Source of the DNA: Acidimicrobiaceae bacterium
GTDB lineage: Bacteria; Actinomycetota; Acidimicrobiia; Acidimicrobiales; Aldehydirespiratoraceae
Assembly (NCBI GenBank): GCA_009842325.1
Contig: VYFQ01000002.1
Span: 154,760 to 218,759 of the forward strand
DNA length: 64,000 bases
Reading direction: 5' to 3'
Positions 25,389-32,556 of this stretch are shown piece after piece. The notes under the pieces are model-generated. The model saw only the letters and a program-made list of their open reading frames with translations. It had not been told where the DNA came from and ran no database searches. A program made the translations under genes and the position numbers. The first letter of the stretch is position 1; the number at the start of each line of letters is the position of its first letter.

Positions 25389-26909
25389 GTGAGTGGCGAA
25401 CCGAAGGGATCCAAATCGGTGCCGCGGCTCGCCGGGCCGTCGTCGGAGGCGCCGGCCCGGGAGTTGGTCGACGCCGGATTCGCCTGGGAGATCGCCGACG
25501 CGCCGCTGCTGCACCACGGCCTGAACCTGGCCGACCTGGGTCACGTGCTCGACCTCCGGGCCCGGGGCCTCATCCCCGAGCTGGCCGCGGCCGACCTGCT
25601 GGGAGTGCTGCTGGAAGCCCACGGCACCGACCCCGCCGACTTCCCCTACCACGCCGCCACCGGGGAGGTCTACAACTCGCGGGAGCGCCACTTCGTGCAA
25701 CGCATCGGCGATTCCGCCGGGTGGCTCCACGCCGGTCGTCCCCGCCGGGAAGCCGCCCGGGTGGCGCTGAGGCTGCTGCTGCGGTCCCAGACGGCGCACC
25801 TAATCGAGGTCGGGGCCGACTTCGCGACCGCGGCCGCCGCGGTGGCGGCCGAGCATGCCGAGACCTTCATGGGCGACCAGACCTACCTCCAGCAGGCCCA
25901 GCCGTCCACCTTCGGCCACTACCTCCTGGCCTTCGTCCCGCCTGCCCTGCGGGACGGAGAGCGGTTCTCGGCCGCTCTCGAGCAGGTCAACACCAGCCCC
26001 GGCGGCGCGGGCTGCGTCAACGGCAGCCGGCTGCTCGACGACAGGGGCGCCATCGCCGACACGCTCGGGTTCGACGGCGTGATCGCTCACACCCGCGACG
26101 CCATGTGGCAGACCGACGTCTTCATCGACCTGCTCGCCACCTCGGCCAGCATGATCGCCAACCAGGCCAAGCTGGCCGAGGACCTCGAGATCTGGTCCAG
26201 CCAGGAGTTCGACTACGTCGACCTGGCCGGACCATTCACCCGGGCCTCGGTGCTGATGCCCCAGAAGCGCAACCCCTACGCACTGTCGATCATCCGGGGA
26301 GCCAGCGGGGTGCTGATCGGCCGGATGAGCGGCTTCCTGGCCGTGGTCAAGAGCCCGTCGGCCCGCAGCGACAACCTGATCTTCGCCTACGGCGAGATCC
26401 CCAGGGCCCTCGACTTCACCATCCGGGTGAGCGCCCTCACCACCGGAGTGGTGAGAACCCTGAGCGTCAACGCCGAGCGCATGTGGTCTGAACTGGAGCG
26501 CGGCTTCGCCCAGGCCACCGACCTCGCCGAGTACGTGATGGTGGCCGGCGGCGTCGACTACCGCACGGCCTACAACGTGGTGGGAAGGACGGTGCGAGCC
26601 GCCAGCCGCCAGGGGCTCACCGGCCTCGACATCACACCGCAGATGCTGGACGACGCGGCCTCCGAAGTCTGCGGCCGGCGGCTCGGGCTCGACCCGAACG
26701 CCCTGGCCGACGCCCTGGACCCGCGCCGTATCGTGGCCACCCGCAGGGCGACCGGCGGAGCGTCCCCCGGCGAGGTCAAATCGATGGCCGAGGAGTTCAC
26801 CGCCCGGGCCGCCCAGCTGCGGACCCGGGCCGTCGAGGAGCAGGAGCGCTACGCCCAGGCCGAGGAGGCGCTGCTGGCGCAGGCCCGAACTCTCGCCGGA
26901 TTGGTGTAA
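25389..26909 (+). CDS. fumarase/aspartase superfamily lyase, argininosuccinate-lyase-like
   Basis: 506 residues with TFMGDQTYLQQAQPSTFGHYL (the His-bearing motif replaced here by a Gln-Pro-Ser-Thr-Phe-Gly-His run), PGGAGCVNGSRL and ASVLMPQKRNPYALSIIRG, the ArgH-type catalytic loop. The relation to ArgH is clear but it is longer (about 460 is usual) and its gene context has no arginine genes. It may split or form an N-substituted aspartate or fumarate adduct. GTG at 25389 lies 3 bases after the PurB-like stop. The promoter of the nitrile hydratase operon begins right after its stop. Confidence 0.82.
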   Translation: MSGEPKGSKSVPRLAGPSSEAPARELVDAGFAWEIADAPLLHHGLNLADLGHVLDLRARGLIPELAAADLLGVLLEAHGTDPADFPYHAATGEVYNSRERHFVQRIGDSAGWLHAGRPRREAARVALRLLLRSQTAHLIEVGADFATAAAAVAAEHAETFMGDQTYLQQAQPSTFGHYLLAFVPPALRDGERFSAALEQVNTSPGGAGCVNGSRLLDDRGAIADTLGFDGVIAHTRDAMWQTDVFIDLLATSASMIANQAKLAEDLEIWSSQEFDYVDLAGPFTRASVLMPQKRNPYALSIIRGASGVLIGRMSGFLAVVKSPSARSDNLIFAYGEIPRALDFTIRVSALTTGVVRTLSVNAERMWSELERGFAQATDLAEYVMVAGGVDYRTAYNVVGRTVRAASRQGLTGLDITPQMLDDAASEVCGRRLGLDPNALADALDPRRIVATRRATGGASPGEVKSMAEEFTARAAQLRTRAVEEQERYAQAEEALLAQARTLAGLV

Positions 26910-26927
26910 CGGGCGCTCGCGTTTCTC

Positions 26928-26956
26928 TTGCGACGAGTCGCTGTCTTATAGTTGAC
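26928..26956 (+). promoter_or_regulatory. nitrile hydratase promoter/operator element TTGCGA-N13-TATAGTTGAC
   Basis: TTGCGA and TATAGT are separated by 13 bases, followed by TGAC. The last 15 bases read TGTCTTATAGTTGAC. The osmC upstream region at 34970-34998 matches this 29-base element at 21 of 29 positions with the same spacing. Short spacing argues for an operator or alternative sigma site rather than a plain sigma70 promoter. Confidence 0.5.
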
Positions 26957-27000
26957 ACACCGGGTCAGCGACCGAGGAATCCACCAAACGGGAGGCTCCG

Positions 27001-27660
27001 ATGGACGGCATCCACGACATGGGCGGAATGCAGGGCTGGGGCACGGTTGCCATCGACCCTGACGAGCCGGTCTTCCGGGAGCCCTGGCACGGCCGGGCCT
27101 TCGCCATGGGGGCCATGTCGATGGGCCTGTCGGGCACCAACCTAGACGCGTTCCGCCACGGCCTCGAACGCCTGCACCCCTACGACTACCTGGCCGACGG
27201 CTACTACGGGCGCTGGCTGGCCTGCGCCGAGACGCTGCTGGTCGACAGCGGCGTGCTTGCGCCCGGAGCGGTGGAGGCCAGAGCCCGGAACCTGATGGGG
27301 GAGTCGGTCGACGAGCCGGCCGACGTCGAGGAGAACAAGCCCACCTACGAGCGAGGCGGCGCCGGCTCGCTGCGCGAGATCGACGACGAGCCCGACTTCT
27401 CACCGGGTGACCGCGTGCGGGCCAAGGACATGCGCACCGGCGGCCACACCCGGATGCCCGGATACATCCGCGGCCGCACCGGCACCGTCCACGCGCTGCG
27501 CCCCGCCGCGCTGCTGCCCGACACCAACGCCCACTTCCAGGGCGAGAACCCCCAGCACGTGTACACGGTGGAGTTCGACTCCACCGAGCTGTGGGGCCCG
27601 GACGCGGAGGCGGCCATGCTGCGCATTGACCTGTTCGAGAGCTACCTGGAGGCGACCTAG
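27001..27660 (+). CDS. nthB: nitrile hydratase subunit beta
   Basis: 219 residues starting MDGIHDMGGMQGWG, the near-invariant NHase beta start, followed by EPVFREPWHGRAFAMGAMSM, HPYDYLADGYYGRWLACAETLL and the C-terminal SH3-like half with FSPGDRVRAKDM, HTRMPGYIRGRTGTV and HVYTVEFDSTELWG. With the alpha subunit it hydrates nitriles to amides in the cytoplasm. GGGAGG sits 6 bases upstream of the ATG. Its stop directly abuts the alpha ATG. Beta-before-alpha order is that of cobalt-type enzymes. Confidence 0.95.
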   Translation: MDGIHDMGGMQGWGTVAIDPDEPVFREPWHGRAFAMGAMSMGLSGTNLDAFRHGLERLHPYDYLADGYYGRWLACAETLLVDSGVLAPGAVEARARNLMGESVDEPADVEENKPTYERGGAGSLREIDDEPDFSPGDRVRAKDMRTGGHTRMPGYIRGRTGTVHALRPAALLPDTNAHFQGENPQHVYTVEFDSTELWGPDAEAAMLRIDLFESYLEAT

Positions 27661-28257
27661 ATGGCTGACACCGACACCGCCGACCGGCTCCCGCCCGCGG
27701 TGCGGGCCGAGGCGCTGGAATCCCTGCTGACCGAGCGAGGCCTAGTCAAGTCCGAGGTGCTCGACGGCTTCATCAACCGCTTCGTGAACGACGTCGGCCC
27801 CATGAACGGCGCCAAAGTGGTGGCCAAGGCATGGACCGACCCCGACTACCACCAGCACCTGCTGGCCGACGGCACCGGCGCCATCAAGGAGCTGGGTTTC
27901 GCCGGACCCCAGGGCGAGCACATCGTGGTGGTCGAGAACTCCGACGACGTGCACAACGTGGTGGTCTGCACCCTGTGCTCGTGCTACCCGTGGCCGGTGC
28001 TGGGCCTGCCGCCGGAGTGGTACAAGGACCCGGCCTACCGCAGCCGCATGGTGCGCGAGCCCCGCACCCTGCTGAGCGAGATGGGCCTGGACCTCGACGA
28101 CGATGTGGAGGTGCGGGTGTGGGACTCCAGCGCAGAGAACCGCTACCTGGTCCTTCCCCAGCGCCCCGAGGGCACCGACGACCTCTCCGAGGAGGAGCTG
28201 GCCGCCCTCGTGACCCGGGACGCGATGGTCGGGGTGGCCAGGGTCGGCGTCTCCTAG
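27661..28257 (+). CDS. nthA: nitrile hydratase subunit alpha, cobalt type
   Basis: 198 residues with the metal site [14 protein letters not shown]: Cys103, Cys106, Ser107 and Cys108 are the ligands whose cysteines become sulfinic and sulfenic acids. Thr in VCTLCSC (not Ser as in CSLCSC) marks the cobalt type. Downstream are [18 protein letters not shown] and [17 protein letters not shown], again family features. It needs the accessory protein encoded next for cobalt loading. GGAGG within the beta 3' end provides the ribosome site. CbtAB in the window could supply cobalt. Confidence 0.95.
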   Translation: MADTDTADRLPPAVRAEALESLLTERGLVKSEVLDGFINRFVNDVGPMNGAKVVAKAWTDPDYHQHLLADGTGAIKELGFAGPQGEHIVVVENSDDVHNVVVCTLCSCYPWPVLGLPPEWYKDPAYRSRMVREPRTLLSEMGLDLDDDVEVRVWDSSAENRYLVLPQRPEGTDDLSEEELAALVTRDAMVGVARVGVS

Positions 28258-28267
28258 CCGGACGCTC

Positions 28268-28630
28268 GTGTCTCTGACGCTCGACATCGAGGGGCCGGCC
28301 GCCCCTCCCAGGCTCAACGGCGAGTTGGTGTTCGACGAGCCGTGGGAGGGCCGCAGCTTCGCCATGGTTGCGGCCCTGGTCGAGGGGGGCCACTTCAGTT
28401 GGGACGAGTTCCGCGACCACCTGATAGCGGCCATCGCCCGCTGGGAAGCGGACCCCTCCGGCGATTACCGGTACTACGAGCGCTGGCAGGAGGCCCTCGA
28501 GTCCATCGTGGAGGAACTCGACATTGTCGCCGAGCCCGAAGTGGACGAACTGGCCGCGGCTTACGCGGCCCGCCCGCCGGGACACGACCACCGTCACGAC
28601 GATCATCACCACGACCACGACCACCGTTGA
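28268..28630 (+). CDS. nitrile hydratase accessory protein with His-rich tail
   Basis: 120 residues resembling the N-terminal half of NHase beta (FDEPWEGRSFAMVAALVEGGHFSWDEFRDHLI, ...YYERWQEALESIV), as the NhlE/P14K-type activator does. The extreme C-terminus, HDHRHDDHHHDHDHR, has many His and Asp and probably binds cobalt for delivery to the alpha subunit, like His-tailed metallochaperones. GTG at 28268 is 10 bases after the alpha stop. The tail is the most His-rich segment in the window. It may also store cobalt. Confidence 0.88.
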   Translation: MSLTLDIEGPAAPPRLNGELVFDEPWEGRSFAMVAALVEGGHFSWDEFRDHLIAAIARWEADPSGDYRYYERWQEALESIVEELDIVAEPEVDELAAAYAARPPGHDHRHDDHHHDHDHR

Positions 28631-28639
28631 GGGCCCAAC

Positions 28640-28702
28640 TTGACTGACCCTGGTTGATGGGTTTAGGTTATGAAATAAGTATGTCTCATCCGAAATGTCG
28701 GG
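28640..28702 (+). promoter_or_regulatory. sigma70-like promoter plus downstream operator (amide/urea channel)
   Basis: TTGACT (28640-28645), 17 bases, TTAGGT (28663-28668), then 15 bases, TCTCATCCGA (28684-28693) continuing to the dyad CCGA-N4-TCGG. The gene at 35553 has the same -35, spacer length, -10, and operator at the same distance. This strongly suggests joint control. The ATG at 28695 lies inside the operator, so 28725 is the start. Confidence 0.65.
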
Positions 28703-28724
28703 TGAGGCCAGCGAAAGGCTTGTC

Positions 28725-29252
28725 ATGCCTCCCATAACCATCGTGTTCATTGCCACCGGCTTGATCGTGTGGCTGAATGCCCTCTTCTTCCTCGGCGTAG
28801 GAGCCGACCAGAAGGAAGGGGGTTCGAATCCGCTCGTCAGCATCGGCAATGCGACCCTGGTCGTGGGCCTGCTGAACCTGGTCCAGGCCGTCTACATCAT
28901 GTGGGCCCGTCCCCTGGACGACGCGTCGGTCGTCCTCGCCGGGCTCGTCACGTTCTACGGCCTCTTCTTCGTGGTCCTCGGCAAGAGCGAGGTCAACGGA
29001 TGGGACCTGCGGGTAGTGGGGAACCTCGCCGTGCCGACCGCCATCCTCCCGCTGTTCTGGTGGGACTTCTTCTCGGGAAGCTGGATGTTCCAGTCGATCC
29101 TGATCGTCTGGCTGGTCGCCTTCGGATCGGTGGCCCTCACCACCTACGGCAAGCTTGAGGCCAAGCTCCTCGGCCTGGTGCTCGCCGGAACCGCCATCTA
29201 CACCTTCTGGGTCCCGGCCCTGATCCTGGCCACGGGCAACGAGATCCCCTAG
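28725..29252 (+). CDS. AmiS/UreI-family amide/urea channel
   Basis: 175 residues with six hydrophobic helices (about residues 5-25, 35-52, 60-80, 90-110, 115-135, 150-172). Motifs ATGLIVWLNALFFLG, NLVQAVYIMWA and FWWDFFSGSWMFQSILIVW are typical of the acid-activated urea channel/AmiS family that moves short amides and urea across the membrane. After nitrile hydration it would import or export the resulting amide. The ATG at 28725 has AAGG 8 bases upstream and lies beyond the operator. Confidence 0.85.
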   Translation: MPPITIVFIATGLIVWLNALFFLGVGADQKEGGSNPLVSIGNATLVVGLLNLVQAVYIMWARPLDDASVVLAGLVTFYGLFFVVLGKSEVNGWDLRVVGNLAVPTAILPLFWWDFFSGSWMFQSILIVWLVAFGSVALTTYGKLEAKLLGLVLAGTAIYTFWVPALILATGNEIP

Positions 29253-29266
29253 CCGCGCCGGTTGAG

Positions 29267-29302
29267 CCGAGTCGCCCCGGGCCCGACCCGGCGGCGGCTC
29301 GG
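29267..29302. terminator. GC-rich hairpin after amiS-like gene
   Basis: A 10-bp stem CCGAG-T-CGCC / GGCG-G-CTCGG with one T-G wobble; its loop contains a second stem CCGGG / CCCGG. No T tract follows. It separates the channel gene from the radical SAM gene. Confidence 0.45.
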
Positions 29303-29362
29303 TGACCCGCGGCCGGTCAGCCGCCTTCGTGGAACGACCTCCGTCGTGGTAGGAATGGCGCA

Positions 29363-30481
29363 GTGTCGCTGGCCGAGCTCATAATCGACCTGCAGTTCAA
29401 GGGTCTGAGGATCAACGCTCCCTTCGAGCGCCGGCCCGGCGGGGCCGGTCCCTCGGACGCGGGAATGGTCTGGATCGAGGGAACCGCGGTGACGGTTCCC
29501 GTGGATGCCTCCTTCGTGGCCGACTCCCCCTACTCGCTGGAACCCGAGGACGTCGGATTCGGCATCTACGCCGACGGCATCCGCCTCGCCGGCGCCGCTC
29601 CGGCCGACCGGCCCCGCTTCTACGGCCTGACCACCGACGACGGCGTGCCGTACTGGCACCTGGCCCTCATGCACCTCGACTCGCTGGCCAGCACCGTCCT
29701 GCAGACCTGCGCCTACTGGGGCAACGAGGACCAGTGCCGCTTCTGCGGCATCGGCGTGTCGCTGGCCTCAGGCAGCACTGTGCTGGTGAAGCGGCCGTCA
29801 CAGCTGGCCGAGGTGGCGGTGGCGGCCAAGGAACTGGACGGCGCCGTGGACATCACCCTGACCACCGGCTCAACCTACGGCCGCGACAAGGGTGCCCTCT
29901 ATGTGGCCAAGTGCGGGGAGGCCATGAAGGAGTCCTCGGGCCTCCCGGTCGAGGTGCAGTTCGAGCCGCCCGACGACCTGAGCGTGATCGATCAGGTCGC
30001 CGACCGTGGCATCGACTCGGTGGGCATCCACATCGAGACCTTCGACCCGGCGGTGCTGGAGTGGGTCGCGCCCCCCAAGTACCGGACCGGCATCGAGCGG
30101 TACTTCGAGACCTGGGAGTACGCCGTCGAGCGCTTCGGCGAGGGCCAGGTCTCCACCTATGTGATCCTGGGCATGGGCGAGGACCCGGACCTGATCGTCG
30201 AGGGCTGCCGGCGGGCCGCCGACATCGGCGTGTACCCCTTCATCGTGCCGCTCCGGCCCGTGCCCGGCTCCCTCATGGGCGACTGGCTGCCCCCGTCCTC
30301 CGACTACGTGGAGAACGTCGCTCGCAAGGTCGCCCCGTACCTGGTGGAGCGGGGCTTGACCGCGGATCTGGTCGCGGCGGGCTGCGCACGTTGCCAGGCC
30401 TGCTCGCCGGTGGGGGCGATGGAGCGAGAGCTGCAGGCCAACGGCGACCGCAAGCTCATACCGGTGCGAGCGACAGGCTGA
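29363..30481 (+). CDS. radical SAM protein, MSMEG_0568 type (Nit1C-associated)
   Basis: 372 residues. The iron-sulfur site is C116-x8-C125-x2-C128 (CAYWGNEDQCRFC), not the usual CxxxCxxC; the spacing is a trait of this family. A second cluster-type set, CARCQACSP (Cys341, 344, 347), lies at the C-terminus. Between them are ITLTTGSTYGRDKG, VGIHIETFD and YVILGMGEDPD of the radical SAM barrel. The reaction is unknown, but the family is a constant member of the Nit1C cluster linked to cyanide assimilation. GTG 29363 has AGGAA upstream. Confidence 0.88.
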   Translation: MSLAELIIDLQFKGLRINAPFERRPGGAGPSDAGMVWIEGTAVTVPVDASFVADSPYSLEPEDVGFGIYADGIRLAGAAPADRPRFYGLTTDDGVPYWHLALMHLDSLASTVLQTCAYWGNEDQCRFCGIGVSLASGSTVLVKRPSQLAEVAVAAKELDGAVDITLTTGSTYGRDKGALYVAKCGEAMKESSGLPVEVQFEPPDDLSVIDQVADRGIDSVGIHIETFDPAVLEWVAPPKYRTGIERYFETWEYAVERFGEGQVSTYVILGMGEDPDLIVEGCRRAADIGVYPFIVPLRPVPGSLMGDWLPPSSDYVENVARKVAPYLVERGLTADLVAAGCARCQACSPVGAMERELQANGDRKLIPVRATG

Positions 30482-30486
30482 CGCAG

Positions 30487-31041
30487 GTGAGGCCGTCCGA
30501 GCGGATCGTGTGCTGGCGGGCTGTCGACCCGTCCGCGAAGAGCTGGCATATGCGTATCCGTCACCGCATCTTCGTCGAGGAGCAGCGGGTCATTCCCTTC
30601 ACCGACGTCGACGACTGGGATCGCGACCCCGGCACCGTCCACGTTCTAGCGGGACGGGGATCGGTGGCGATCGGGACTGTGCGGCTGTACCGCACCGACA
30701 CGGCCGGCCGCTGGAAGGGCGACCGGCTGGCCGTGCTTCCCGGGCACCGGGCCGGCATCGTGGGCATGCGGCTCGTGCGGTTCGCGGTTTCCACCGCAGC
30801 CGCAGCGGGGGGCGACGTGATGGACGCCTTCGTCCAGCTCCAGAACGTCAACTTCTTCGAGCGTCTGGGATGGGAGCACAACGGCCCGCCCGTGCCCTAC
30901 TACGGGCTACCCCATCAGCCAATGACATTTGAGCTTTCTCGTGCCGGCAACCTGGCCGAGAGCGAGATTCCCGACGACGCCTGCCTGCGCCTGCCCGCGG
31001 CCCGCGACGCGCCCAGCGCGCTGCTGGTCACGATGTCCTAG
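30487..31041 (+). CDS. GNAT acetyltransferase, MSMEG_0567/Sll0786 type (Nit1C-associated)
   Basis: 184 residues with IVCWRAVDPSAKSWHMRIRHRIFVEEQRVIPFTDVDDWD (the substrate-side strand region), GTVRLYRTDTAGRWKGDRLAVLP, VGMRLVRFAVSTAAAAGG (the acetyl-CoA loop region) and FFERLGWEHNG. It is the nitrogen-starvation acetyltransferase-like partner of the radical SAM protein, 5 bases upstream, as in Nit1C clusters. The acetyl acceptor is unknown. The GTG at 30487 gives the family-like beginning RPSERIVCWRAV. Confidence 0.85.
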   Translation: MRPSERIVCWRAVDPSAKSWHMRIRHRIFVEEQRVIPFTDVDDWDRDPGTVHVLAGRGSVAIGTVRLYRTDTAGRWKGDRLAVLPGHRAGIVGMRLVRFAVSTAAAAGGDVMDAFVQLQNVNFFERLGWEHNGPPVPYYGLPHQPMTFELSRAGNLAESEIPDDACLRLPAARDAPSALLVTMS

Positions 31042-31054
31042 AAAGCCGCAGCGG

Positions 31055-32464
31055 ATGGGCGTCATGGAACTGCCCGAACGGGTCGCGGTCGTCAACATCG
31101 GGCTTGAGCGGTTCGAGACGGCCGTACGCGACCAGGGCGCGCCGGCGGTAGGGGTTGACTGGCGCATCCCGGCCGGCGGTGATCATGAGGCAGTGGCTGC
31201 CCTGGCCAGGCTGCTGGGCCCGGCCTCGGACCGGGTCGACGCGGCCAACGCCGAAGTGGTCGACCGCCTCGACCGGGGTGTGCCGATGCTGCTCGGCGTC
31301 GAGACGGCCGGCGCGGTCGTCGAGGGTCTCGAGTCGGGCACGGTCCTTCACTGCGGTCCGCCCATCGGCTGGTCCGAGATGTGCGACCCGCTCCGGCGCT
31401 CGATCCGCGCCGCGGTCGTGGCCGAGGAGTGGGCCCCGGATCGCGACGCCGCCGACCGTATGTTGAACGCCGGCGAGGTCCGGCTCGGGGCGGCCAACGA
31501 GCACTCAACGGTGGTGCCCATGGCCAGCGCCATCGGGCCCAGCGCCCCGGTGTACGTGGTCTCCGTCGACGCCGGAGGCACCACGGCCTACGCCAGCCTC
31601 AACCAGGGCTCGGGAGCAGTCCCGTGGTTCGGGGTGGACTCCGAAGCGGCCATCGAGCGTCTCAGGTTCCTGCGCGACGCGCTCGGCCCCGCACTGGCTG
31701 AGGCCTTTGACAGAGTCGGCCCAATTGACATCTTCTCTCTGGCTGCTCAGGGCATCACGATGGGCGACGACGTCCACATGCGGGTCCAGGCCACCACCAA
31801 CCTCCTGCTGCGCGACCTGCTGCCGCATCTGGTCCGCGCCGGTAGGGACAGGATTGGCGAGGTGGCCGACTTCCTCAGCACTAACCATCTGATGTTCCTC
31901 AACATCGCCATGGCGGGCGCTCGCGCCCTCACCGAGTGGGCCGGCCAGGTACCGGATTCCAGCATCGTCACCACCATGGCCCGCAACGGAACCACCTACG
32001 GCATCCGTCTGGCCGGCGGCGGTGACCCGTGGCACATCGCCCCGGCGCCTCCCGTGCAGGACGCGCTGTACTACCCCGGCCAGGGACCGGACACGAGCGC
32101 CCCCGACATCGGCGACAGCGCTGTGCTGGAGTTGGTGGGTCTTGGCGGAGCGGCCGCGGCCAACTCGCCCGCGGTGGCCGGCTTCCTCGGGGGCCGCATG
32201 GCCGACGCGGCCGCGGTCACCGCAGCCATGAGCCGCATCTGTGCCGGGACCAGCACCCGGCTCCGCCTGCCCGTGCTCGACAACGCCGGCACCCCGCTGG
32301 GGGTCGACGTCCGGCGGGTGGTCGAGAGCTCGATTACCCCTGCGGTGAACACCGGGATCGTTCACATCTCCGACGGCTCCGGCCAGGTCGGTGCCGGGGT
32401 GGCCCACGCCCCCATCGAGTGCTTCCGGCAAGCTCTCCTCGACCTGGACCGCCGCCTCACCTGA
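31055..32464 (+). CDS. allG: DUF1116 protein (oxamate carbamoyltransferase subunit AllG-like)
   Basis: 469 residues of DUF1116, with the conserved segments LLGVETAGAVVEGLESGTVLHCGPPIGWSEMCDPLRR, NEHSTVVPMASAIGPSAPV, and TTMARNGTTYGIRLAG. The E. coli homologue YlbE is AllG, which with AllF and AllH forms oxamate carbamoyltransferase. Homologue is about 419 residues; the extra length here is mainly at the start. ATG 31055 or 31064. It sits 14 bases after the GNAT gene and is therefore on the Nit1C-type transcript rather than with fdrA. Confidence 0.85.
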   Translation: MGVMELPERVAVVNIGLERFETAVRDQGAPAVGVDWRIPAGGDHEAVAALARLLGPASDRVDAANAEVVDRLDRGVPMLLGVETAGAVVEGLESGTVLHCGPPIGWSEMCDPLRRSIRAAVVAEEWAPDRDAADRMLNAGEVRLGAANEHSTVVPMASAIGPSAPVYVVSVDAGGTTAYASLNQGSGAVPWFGVDSEAAIERLRFLRDALGPALAEAFDRVGPIDIFSLAAQGITMGDDVHMRVQATTNLLLRDLLPHLVRAGRDRIGEVADFLSTNHLMFLNIAMAGARALTEWAGQVPDSSIVTTMARNGTTYGIRLAGGGDPWHIAPAPPVQDALYYPGQGPDTSAPDIGDSAVLELVGLGGAAAANSPAVAGFLGGRMADAAAVTAAMSRICAGTSTRLRLPVLDNAGTPLGVDVRRVVESSITPAVNTGIVHISDGSGQVGAGVAHAPIECFRQALLDLDRRLT

Positions 32465-32494
32465 GGTCCCGCGGCCACTGACGCCTCCAGCTTC

Positions 32495-32509
32495 GAGGCC
32501 TGCGGCCTC
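32495..32509. promoter_or_regulatory. small hairpin GAGGCC-TGC-GGCCTC and CATAGT box
   Basis: A perfect 6-bp stem lies in the 92-base gap before the TPP gene. CATAGT (32517-32522) just downstream resembles a -10 element. It could end the DUF1116 transcript or form a 5' leader. Confidence 0.3.
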
Positions 32510-32556
32510 CTCGTGACATAGTCTCCCACTGATCCAGCGGCCCCAGGGGGATCGAC

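Noticed and set aside
25372..25392. A third duplicated junction between the two lyase genes (ATGAGTGG and GTGAGTGG 17 bases apart)
   Set aside because: The upstream gene's stop is a TAG at 25383 and does not overlap the first ATG; similarity is about 10 of 17 bases, so it may be chance. Worth noting only as a weak parallel.
29350..29356. TAGGAAT before the radical SAM gene as a leaderless -10
   Set aside because: The A and T positions do not fit TAnnnT at 6-7 bases, and AGGAA works as a Shine-Dalgarno sequence.
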